From Peptococcaceae bacterium UBA3933 (lineage in GTDB: Bacteria; Bacillota; Peptococcia; Peptococcales; BICA1-8), in NCBI GenBank assembly GCA_002385805.1, contig DGEF01000026.1, positions 1 to 9,637 of the forward strand: a DNA stretch of 9,637 bases, in the 5' to 3' direction. Made by a program: the position numbers and the translations under genes. Below are positions 1 to 6,329 of the stretch, one piece after another. The notes below the pieces were generated by a model. It made no database searches. It was not told the origin of the DNA and saw nothing but the letters and a program-made list of their open reading frames with translations. Positions within the stretch are counted from its first letter, which is position 1. Every line of letters begins with the position of its first letter.

Positions 1-15
1 AAATCTATTAGGGGG

Positions 16-258
16 CTAGATAGCCATTCTATCTACCTTTCCTGCACATGATGCACATAAACGATAAAAAATTATACTATCATTTTTAGTATTCATTACA
101 GAAAACAATTTATACTTAAGCTCCACTACGTCATTTGGATGAAGTCTTGCCTCAAACACGCTATATTGCACTGGTGTTGCATAATTTTTTAAGATCTTAA
201 AAATTTTATTTCTACGTTTATCGTCGGAAATATCATAAACTATTACATAGTTTTCCAT
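16..258 (-). CDS. cas2: CRISPR-associated endonuclease Cas2
   Basis: Cas2 is the dimeric, ferredoxin-fold partner of Cas1 in the spacer-integration complex. The 80-residue product opens with a hydrophobic first strand ending in YDISDD; Asp9 is the family's conserved metal-binding Asp. It continues with the VQYSVFEARL segment and ends with FYRLCASCAGKV, typical of Cas2 proteins that accompany Cas4-Cas1. The ATG lies 2 nt after the cas4-cas1 stop, with a weak SD (AGGT, 5 nt spacing), so it is probably translated by coupling to that gene. At 80 residues it is somewhat shorter than the usual 85-97, and the TAG stop removes part of the expected C-terminal strand. It is the last gene of the operon inside the window; the array may lie beyond the left edge. 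Identity is secure; full activity is inferred. Confidence 0.95.
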   Translation of the reverse strand: MENYVIVYDISDDKRRNKIFKILKNYATPVQYSVFEARLHPNDVVELKYKLFSVMNTKNDSIIFYRLCASCAGKVDRMAI

Positions 259-260
259 GG

Positions 261-1877
261 CTACCTAACCAGAAATGGTTTATATTCATTTAATTCTTTT
301 GTTAATACTTTTGCCATAAACCTTACCTGTAATTCAATATTTCTGCGATAGTTGAGCTTGTATCCAAAGATAGGATGAGTTATTTCTTCGTTTATCCTGT
401 TACGATAGGCCTGAAATAAAGCTTTCCTCCCTTTTTCACTCATCTCGCATTTACCAAATTCCTGTCGAAAATCAGCTTGATTAACCATACCTGTATTAAT
501 CGCAGTAAGTACCGCAGAATCAACAATGATAGAGCGAAACTCTTCCATAATGTCTAAAGCCAATGCCGGTCTCCCATAAATGTTACTATGATAAAATCCT
601 AAATAAGGGTCAAGACCTACCCTCATTAATTCATTAACCACATCTTTACATAACAAAGAGTATCCATAAGATAGCATAGCATTTATTGGGTCACGAGGTG
701 GGCGACGGTTTCTCCCTGAAAAATAAAATTCATTGTCCTTCTTTAAAAGCAAATGTAGTATACTAAAATATTCTCTACTTCCATTCCCCTCATAACCTAA
801 AAGTTCCTCCAAAGAATCAGCTGATTCAACCTTCATAATGATTTTATTTAACTGTGTTGTCACATAGCTAATCTGTTCATTCCGTAAATTACGATTATAC
901 CTCAAAAGTAGAGTTCTCATATTACTTAGTTTTCCTCTAACAAAAGCTTTGGCTAAAACTAACCTCAAATTTTCATTATCTACCGCCCTAGCCTGAGCTA
1001 AGCGGAGTAAACTATTTTTATTAAAAGTTGGATTTAACCATCCCAGGTAATTACCATATGTTGTAGCAAAATGGACCGGAATCGAATTTCTTAATAATTC
1101 CTGAAGCAATGGCCCTGAAATATTAACTGTGCCAACCAAAACAATTTGATCAATCGCAGTTAAGGGTATATCCCGAATTGTTTCCTTATCTTTAGTAACC
1201 AATATTCTACCATCTTTTTTCCTTAGATAGGCCCCCGGGGTATCAACATAAAGTACTCGACCAAGATTTACACTGGGAACGGGCTTTCGCGGTTTTTGAT
1301 TCCCTTCTTTCAAATATTTGGTTTCTTCTGGTAAACACCTTTCTATTAAACTACAGCCATGACAGCGCTGATCATTAACAGGTTGGGGGATTTCCCCCTT
1401 CTCTATTATTTCCTTGGCCCGTTGTATAGTTTGAATAGTTAATTCTCTTAAATCCTGTGATAAAACAACGACTCTCCTTTTCGCAGATTCTACATAAAAA
1501 ACATACCCTTTAGAAATGTCCTTATTTAAATGCTCTTCTAGTAAAAGGGCTTGGCAACAAACCTGAACATCATCATTAACGTTATTCCTTAATGGCCCTT
1601 TTTTATATTCAATTGGATAAATCATTCCATCTTTCTCTTCTATTACATCTAAGGTGCCAGCTATATTATAAAAATCAGAATCAAGGAATATTTTACGGCT
1701 TTGTTTATAACCTTCTCGATTAACATTTAGCCTCTGTTCACGCCTTTCTTCTTGTTTTCTTCCCTCCAAAACATGATGATTATAATCTTCGGCTTGTTCA
1801 ACTATCCGATAGTAAAAATTACGGGGACAATACAACACTTCCGCTACTGCAGAAACTGGTAACTTGACAATACTCAT
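261..1877 (-). CDS. cas4-cas1: Cas4-Cas1 fusion: spacer-acquisition nuclease/integrase
   Basis: This 538-residue natural fusion joins a Cas4 exonuclease (about 1-190), which trims and orients prespacers, to a Cas1 integrase (about 203-538). In the Cas4 half, Cys17 and Cys172, Cys175, Cys181 form the expected iron-sulfur set, and the RecB-like nuclease residues are visible: His34/35, Asp77 in GTLDV, and Glu90 and Lys92 in IEYKKG. In the Cas1 half, Glu363 (GYEGNGSREYF), His430 (GFYHSNIYGRPALALD) and the acidic pair Asp442/Glu445 fit the metal site, and RNRRPPRDPINAMLSYGYSLL-like sequence at 389-409 is classic Cas1. The ATG has a good SD (AAAGGAG, 9 nt spacing) that lies inside a hairpin described separately. 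cas2 starts 2 nt after it. Such fusions are best known from subtype I-G (formerly I-U), so finding one in a III-A operon is unusual. I see no missing catalytic residue. Confidence 0.95.
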   Translation of the reverse strand: MSIVKLPVSAVAEVLYCPRNFYYRIVEQAEDYNHHVLEGRKQEERREQRLNVNREGYKQSRKIFLDSDFYNIAGTLDVIEEKDGMIYPIEYKKGPLRNNVNDDVQVCCQALLLEEHLNKDISKGYVFYVESAKRRVVVLSQDLRELTIQTIQRAKEIIEKGEIPQPVNDQRCHGCSLIERCLPEETKYLKEGNQKPRKPVPSVNLGRVLYVDTPGAYLRKKDGRILVTKDKETIRDIPLTAIDQIVLVGTVNISGPLLQELLRNSIPVHFATTYGNYLGWLNPTFNKNSLLRLAQARAVDNENLRLVLAKAFVRGKLSNMRTLLLRYNRNLRNEQISYVTTQLNKIIMKVESADSLEELLGYEGNGSREYFSILHLLLKKDNEFYFSGRNRRPPRDPINAMLSYGYSLLCKDVVNELMRVGLDPYLGFYHSNIYGRPALALDIMEEFRSIIVDSAVLTAINTGMVNQADFRQEFGKCEMSEKGRKALFQAYRNRINEEITHPIFGYKLNYRRNIELQVRFMAKVLTKELNEYKPFLVR

Positions 1878-1882
1878 GGAAA

Positions 1883-1935
1883 ATTACTCCTTTGGTAATT
1901 ATTTTTTTATTTATCATTAATTACCAAGAAGTAAT
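1883..1935 (-). promoter_or_regulatory. Hairpin burying the cas4-cas1 ribosome binding site
   Basis: In the minus-strand transcript, ATTACTTCTTGGTAATT (1935-1919) can pair with AATTACCAAAGGAGTAAT (1900-1883). This gives about 17 base pairs with one bulged A and one G-U pair, around a loop of about 18 A/U-rich bases. The 3' arm contains the AAAGGAG Shine-Dalgarno of cas4-cas1, whose ATG begins 5 nt after the stem. The 5' arm begins 9 nt after the TAG stop of the csm6-like gene, within the footprint of a terminating ribosome. No U-run follows, so it does not look like a terminator. I infer translational coupling or repression; the pairing itself is read directly from the sequence. Confidence 0.6.
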
Positions 1936-1944
1936 CTATTTATT

Positions 1945-3420
1945 CTATAACTTTTTACTTATTCGATCCAATATCCATTTATGAGCCTCATTAATTCCAC
2001 TATGGTCAAATTGGATACCAAAGTAGTTTTCCAATAAACGTTGAGTATCTCCCAATATATCTCCATACCAGCTTTCTGCGATTATTTTTTTGTTAACTCC
2101 TTCGAATTCATGGCCCAGGATACTTTTATTTCTCAAACTGACTATTTTTTTATCGCTGTTTTCGCCAAAGTCTCCTTTTTCCACCCATTTGAGAAAAATA
2201 TCATCTTCTTTTAGGAAAAATTTTAAAGTATGATAGTAAAAAAATCTATTAAGATTCCGGTTAAGATCAACGCCATTCTTTCTTAAATATGTGAGTAATT
2301 CACTATTATCACGTACTTTATTTTTAACCTTATCGCTATTCTCTTTTTTCGCGTTTATACCTAGCTTTTCCTCAAAAACAAGTCTTAATAAGGATTCCTG
2401 GAGCCGCCAAAACCTTCCCAGAAAATCTACATAATGGCCTGTTTCATAACATATTGTGGCATTCCAAAACAATTCAGCTATGACGGCTTTTATTTCCTGG
2501 GTAATTCCTTCCCCGGTAAAATCTCTGTTTAATTGACTGATCCCTGTTTGTACTTTATTTACTTCTTCACTGACTATTCTGAAAATCCTTTTGGGCTGTC
2601 CCTCAACTTTTCCCGTCCTTAGAAAGTCCTGTAATAACTTGCTTGCCTCCCCAAATCTAAAATTTTTACGGTAATGTAAAACTTCGATCATGGCAGTTAA
2701 CAAATCGTCATTCCTGAAAAAATCATCAAATTCTTTTGTAAACTCCAAAAGACCTTCGTAATTATATGTCCTTAAAAACTGATCTGATAGTTGAATTAAT
2801 TGCTGCCCTTGAATGGTTCTTCCTAATTGCAGGTACTTTACCGGTTCTTCTTGTTCACCCTCACTGGTGTAAACAAACTGTTTAAAACCTAATTGATTTT
2901 CATGTATGGAAGAATACATCAGGGCCAAATTGCAAGCAGGGGTGCCGGCAGTTACACTTATATAAACATCATTATAGCCTGTAAATCCTTTTTCTTTCAC
3001 GATTTTAACTATTTTGTTTTGTAAAAGTCCTTGGTACTCTTTAAACATTACATCATAATTATTGGGAGCTGAAGTTATGGTCAATATTTCTATGTCTTTA
3101 ACTTTCTTTTTAAAAGTGTCATCTTTTGTCATTACAGTTTTAATTATATCAGCTACATATATAGTATCTTTCTCCCAAAAGTTTTCCCGGGTAGTGCCTT
3201 GATGTTGGTCAGTGGCCAACAGGATTAAAAGATCAACTGTCCCCAGCTCGTTAATAATCGGTTCTAAAATAGGAAACTCTATTGCTTGCCGGAAGAGGGA
3301 AAAATCTTCATTTAGGCAATTTAATATTTCCGCACCTTGAGACCTCGGCCGTTCCTTTAAGTATTTCCCATCAAACTTTACATCTGAAGTTCCAAGATTA
3401 GCTATTAAGACTACATTCAT
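1945..3420 (-). CDS. csm6: CARF-HEPN ribonuclease, Csm6/Csx1 family
   Basis: This 491-residue protein fits the type III ancillary RNases, which bind cyclic oligoadenylate made by Cas10 through a CARF domain and then cut RNA non-specifically with a HEPN domain. The N-terminal CARF fold shows the strand-loop ANLGTSDV (6-13), and the ligand-pocket motif SVTAGTPACNLAL lies at 155-167. A helical linker follows. Near the C terminus, RNKSILGHE gives Arg430-X6-His437, matching the HEPN catalytic R-X4-6-H pattern. The ATG (SD AGGAAAGGTG) is 1 nt after the cas6 stop. The stop lies 9 nt before the hairpin that covers the cas4-cas1 SD. I call it Csm6 because the complex is Csm-type, but a Csx1 label is possible. 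No separate ring nuclease is present, so any switch-off would have to come from its own CARF domain or from elsewhere. Confidence 0.85.
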   Translation of the reverse strand: MNVVLIANLGTSDVKFDGKYLKERPRSQGAEILNCLNEDFSLFRQAIEFPILEPIINELGTVDLLILLATDQHQGTTRENFWEKDTIYVADIIKTVMTKDDTFKKKVKDIEILTITSAPNNYDVMFKEYQGLLQNKIVKIVKEKGFTGYNDVYISVTAGTPACNLALMYSSIHENQLGFKQFVYTSEGEQEEPVKYLQLGRTIQGQQLIQLSDQFLRTYNYEGLLEFTKEFDDFFRNDDLLTAMIEVLHYRKNFRFGEASKLLQDFLRTGKVEGQPKRIFRIVSEEVNKVQTGISQLNRDFTGEGITQEIKAVIAELFWNATICYETGHYVDFLGRFWRLQESLLRLVFEEKLGINAKKENSDKVKNKVRDNSELLTYLRKNGVDLNRNLNRFFYYHTLKFFLKEDDIFLKWVEKGDFGENSDKKIVSLRNKSILGHEFEGVNKKIIAESWYGDILGDTQRLLENYFGIQFDHSGINEAHKWILDRISKKL

Positions 3421-3421
3421 C

Positions 3422-4237
3422 TTATAACACCTTTCCTTTATCCTTTTTGGCTAAGGTTGTTTGACCCATTCCCATAGTTGTTTTATATCCAGTCCCTGAA
3501 TACCTGCTGAATCTTAATAACCAATTTAATTTTCCAAATAATATCTCATCTAAAGTTTTTTCAACTTCATACTGACACTTGCCTTTAAACCCTACCACCT
3601 TATACTTGCCCATATCCAAAAGTTCTGTATACAGGTGGTGTTTCACCGGAAAACAAGCTGTTATAATTTGGTTTATTTCACTTTCAGCAATTCTCAATTT
3701 TTCAGGACAAAAAGCATTCCATTTATCAAAATAGCTTTTAAAAACGAGGCTGGAATCCGGGAATAAGTAATTCCTGCCTTTTACCCTAAAACTGGTTGGA
3801 GAAGTAAAGATTAATTCAAAATTATTGTCATTTATCACATTATTTGCAGTTAATTCCTCAAAACTTTCATTTTGTTTTAAAACTAATTTGGTGATTTTAA
3901 AATCCAGTTCATCAAGTTTAACCGGTTTACTTTGGTTGTAGTAGAGTAAAGCACTGTTAAAAAAGGCTATAAATATATCATCATTTAAAAAAGTTGCTCG
4001 AAATCGATATTTGTTATTGGCTATGATTTCTATGTTCCAATTATTTTTTTTACCTCCCCTTAAGGAAGATAAAGTATAAGGTTTAAATCCGTCTCTGTTA
4101 TGAATTGATTCACCTAAAGTTTCATTATCTTCGCTAACCAGCTTAAAAAACAGAGCATGGATATATAAAGAGTTACTATTAAATGGTAATAATCCTGAAG
4201 AGACCGCTTCTAATTCAACATCTATTGATGTTAACAA
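3422..4237 (-). CDS. cas6: CRISPR pre-crRNA endoribonuclease Cas6
   Basis: Cas6 is the RAMP-fold endonuclease that cuts the repeat in pre-crRNA and leaves the 8-nt 5' tag. The 271-residue length is normal. The C-terminal glycine-rich loop SGTGYKTTMGMGQ (247-259), preceded by GFKGKCQYEV (216-225), is diagnostic. At the N terminus, SIHNRDGFKPYTLS holds His46 and Lys52, which align without gaps by my own count to the His46 and Lys52 of the Pyrococcus furiosus catalytic triad. The Tyr31 position is Phe31 here. The start is TTG, supported by SD GGTGGGG at 2 nt spacing, which is short; no better in-frame start is visible. The gene begins 16 nt after csm4, exactly where csm5 would be expected, but the sequence is plainly Cas6 rather than Csm5. 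The csm6-like gene follows after 1 nt. Confidence 0.93.
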   Translation of the reverse strand: MLTSIDVELEAVSSGLLPFNSNSLYIHALFFKLVSEDNETLGESIHNRDGFKPYTLSSLRGGKKNNWNIEIIANNKYRFRATFLNDDIFIAFFNSALLYYNQSKPVKLDELDFKITKLVLKQNESFEELTANNVINDNNFELIFTSPTSFRVKGRNYLFPDSSLVFKSYFDKWNAFCPEKLRIAESEINQIITACFPVKHHLYTELLDMGKYKVVGFKGKCQYEVEKTLDEILFGKLNWLLRFSRYSGTGYKTTMGMGQTTLAKKDKGKVL

Positions 4238-4253
4238 ATCCCCACCGCCATTC

Positions 4254-5201
4254 TTAAATTATTTGCTCATCTAAGAGAGTAGGTTTTTCTATATAAGCAG
4301 GAATAGCTAAGGTACAACCACACTGAATAACATGGGAAAATTGGAGGCTTACGTTCTCTACCAAGCGTCCATAAGTAAACCTAGGATTGTCGCACCAGAA
4401 AACCGCGCCGGGCTTAATCATTAAAAGAGGTTTTTTAAAAGGATTTTGCGCATGGGCATAACTATGCCCCAATTTGCCGTATTTTACAAATACTTTATAT
4501 AGGCCCAAAGTAGGGTCGGTTTGCTTAGGAATATAGTTAGATAAAGTCACAAAAGCATTGGCCTTGTTTTTTTCTGGTAAAGAAAAACCTGTAAATTCAC
4601 TGATCTCTTCAATAGAAAAATGGCCTTTACCTATACTTGTTCTTTTCCCAAAACCTTTCACAGCCAAAATAAGAAAGAGTTTCAATACCGTTTCTTGCCA
4701 TTCAGGTTCTACACTGAAATATATCGAAAGGTGGGAGTTGGTGAAAATCTCCTTCTGCTCAAACAAATCACCTTCCATAGTAGTGCCGGTTATTCTGGAT
4801 ATCTGATTGTGCATTACACCGGTTTCATAGAAAATTTTTTCTTTAGGTGTGATTTCTACCTGTTGATTATTTATGATAAGGTTAAATTCCTCTAGGGATA
4901 TATGGTTGGTTTTTTTAGCTAATTTTGCTTTTTGGGAAATTTTTAAGGCTTCATTTTTTATTAAATTTTTATCATTGTCGAAAACATTTCCAGCCATGGG
5001 TTTAGGCAACAGGTCTCCGGGAAATCCGTCAGATACCACTAAAGGGTATTTTCCGTTTTTATATTCATCTAAAAACTCTCTCAATAAATTTTTCCCGTGT
5101 TTTTCGACCATTGCCCAGCAAAGACTGCCAAAAATAGTGTCACTCTGCCAGGGTGTTATGTAACTGGATTTAAGTTTGAGTTTAATCTTATAAATTTTCA
5201 T
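4254..5201 (-). CDS. csm4: Type III-A RAMP protein Csm4 (Cas5 group)
   Basis: Csm4 is the Cas5-like subunit that holds the 5' tag of the crRNA and contacts Cas10 in the Csm complex. The 315-residue product has the typical N-terminal RAMP strand followed by TPWQSDTIFGSLCWA (16-30). The glycine-rich loop GFGKRTSIGKGHF lies at 183-195, and the C-terminal half carries NPFKKPLLMIKPGAVF (253-268), a recognisable Csm4 segment. Length is normal for Csm4 alone, so Csm5 has not been fused to it. The ATG has a strong SD (AAGGAG), and the gene starts 15 nt after csm3. Small ORFs on the opposite strand across this gene are shadows. Confidence 0.92.
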   Translation of the reverse strand: MKIYKIKLKLKSSYITPWQSDTIFGSLCWAMVEKHGKNLLREFLDEYKNGKYPLVVSDGFPGDLLPKPMAGNVFDNDKNLIKNEALKISQKAKLAKKTNHISLEEFNLIINNQQVEITPKEKIFYETGVMHNQISRITGTTMEGDLFEQKEIFTNSHLSIYFSVEPEWQETVLKLFLILAVKGFGKRTSIGKGHFSIEEISEFTGFSLPEKNKANAFVTLSNYIPKQTDPTLGLYKVFVKYGKLGHSYAHAQNPFKKPLLMIKPGAVFWCDNPRFTYGRLVENVSLQFSHVIQCGCTLAIPAYIEKPTLLDEQII

Positions 5202-5216
5202 ATTTTATCCGGCTCC

Positions 5217-5870
5217 TTAGAGTTCAAAATCTTCCCCGTCTTTCTTTAAATTAAGAAACTTTATCTTTCCGTAACCTCTACTACCGGATCCTCCTAGATA
5301 AGATTTTTCCACGGATTTTAAAGCTTTTCGAACAAAGTCAACTAAATCCAGATTTTTATCCAGATCAAAAATTTGCAAAACTATCTCCAGATCAAATTTT
5401 GCTCCTGCCGGCACTCTTTCTTGGTACCGTGGATGTTTGGCTGTACCTACTTTTCTGTCTATGGTATTTTCAACTTTAATTTCCAGATAAGAGGAACCAT
5501 CGTGAATTGTTTTTTTCATTTCTTCTCTGGTCTCCTCATTCATCATTGCATCTCGGATAAGCATTCTTGTAGGTCCAAGATTATGGGAGCTTCTTTTGTG
5601 AGGACCAAATACACGGCAGACAAGGCAATCACTTTCCGCACAGTTACAAGGCTCTCCGTTAGGCTGCACCTTGCCTTCAAGCTTTTCCATCTGGGATCTC
5701 ATTTTTCCCTTTAAAGAGGAACCGGGAATGTAGGGTTCTTTAGTAACAGGATGCTTGATAACAGGGTTATCAATACCTCCTATTTCGATTGTTTCCTCAC
5801 TTCCGCCAATATGTAAACCGGTCTGACATTCTATTTGGCCGGTAATAACTATCACTTTTTCCAGTTTCAT
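5217..5870 (-). CDS. csm3: Type III-A RAMP backbone nuclease Csm3 (Cas7 group)
   Basis: Csm3 is the Cas7-like subunit that polymerises along the crRNA and cuts bound target RNA at 6-nt intervals. The 217-residue length is typical. TGLHIGGSEETIEIGGIDNPV (from residue 17) contains Asp34, which corresponds to the catalytic Asp32/33 of characterised Csm3 proteins. YIPGSSLKGKMRS (47-59) and the C-terminal glycine-rich GGSGSRGYGK (193-202) are standard RAMP signatures. A cysteine group, Cys75, Cys77, Cys82 and Cys85, followed by RVFGPH resembles the zinc-binding insertion seen in many Csm3 proteins. The SD is GGGAGGT, and the start lies 21 nt after csm2. Target RNA cleavage should be intact as far as the sequence shows. 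Confidence 0.96.
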   Translation of the reverse strand: MKLEKVIVITGQIECQTGLHIGGSEETIEIGGIDNPVIKHPVTKEPYIPGSSLKGKMRSQMEKLEGKVQPNGEPCNCAESDCLVCRVFGPHKRSSHNLGPTRMLIRDAMMNEETREEMKKTIHDGSSYLEIKVENTIDRKVGTAKHPRYQERVPAGAKFDLEIVLQIFDLDKNLDLVDFVRKALKSVEKSYLGGSGSRGYGKIKFLNLKKDGEDFEL

Positions 5871-5891
5871 AATTTATACCTCCCCAAAAAT

Positions 5892-6329
5892 TTATCTGCT
5901 TTTCGGATAATGATATGTAAAGTAAGCTACTACAGCTTGAAAATGAGGTAAAAACCCTTTGCGGATATCCTTTACATTGTTAATCCTTCTAATATTCTGA
6001 TGAATAAAATCATAAAATACAGCAGGAACCTTATCCTTTCCTTTGGCTTCAGCCACAAAAGCATCTAATTGTTTTACATCAACTATGAATCTTTGGACAT
6101 CATTAGAAAATGAAAAACTTTTTTCTGCATTTTTTAGATGCCCATAAAACCTTCGCAGTTGACTGTTACTCATTTTAAAGCCAAAGCTTTTTGCTACTTC
6201 CGAAGCAACTGTTGTTAAAAGTTCTTCCCTAATATAACCCTTCTCATCAAAATATCCGTTACTTAAATAGTCCTTCGGCAGCCTATTATCAGAATAGCCC
6301 CCTCTATTTCCGGAAAAATTACTGTTCAT
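5892..6329 (-). CDS. csm2: Type III-A small subunit Csm2 (Cas11 group)
   Basis: Csm2 is the helical small subunit that forms the inner filament of the Csm complex next to the target RNA. I choose the ATG at 6329, giving 145 residues, because it has a strong SD (AGAGGGGG, about 7 nt away) and the resulting length fits Csm2. The frame stays open up to 6368, but that extension overlaps the end of cas10 and has no family resemblance. The start overlaps the cas10 stop by 11 nt, which implies translational coupling. SNSQLRRFYGHL (54-65) and FYDFIHQNIRRINN (105-118) match the conserved Csm2 core. The first 20 residues are polar and glycine-rich (GNRGGYSDNR), probably disordered. Confidence 0.92.
   Translation of the reverse strand: MNSNFSGNRGGYSDNRLPKDYLSNGYFDEKGYIREELLTTVASEVAKSFGFKMSNSQLRRFYGHLKNAEKSFSFSNDVQRFIVDVKQLDAFVAEAKGKDKVPAVFYDFIHQNIRRINNVKDIRKGFLPHFQAVVAYFTYHYPKSR

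Noticed and set aside
1..15. Start of a CRISPR array just after cas2
   Set aside because: Only 15 bases remain and no repeat can be recognised in them.
1883..1935. Terminator between the csm6-like gene and cas4-cas1
   Set aside because: The stem has few G-C pairs, a long loop and no following U-run, and it contains the next gene's SD, so an expression-control role fits better.
4558..5163. Plus-strand open frames of 82-96 codons over csm4
   Set aside because: They lie opposite a clearly recognised gene, show no family motifs and have low-complexity composition. They are antisense shadows.
5373..5714. Plus-strand frame of 113 codons over csm3
   Set aside because: It is antisense to the Csm3 coding sequence, with no recognisable domain or supporting SD. 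It is a shadow.
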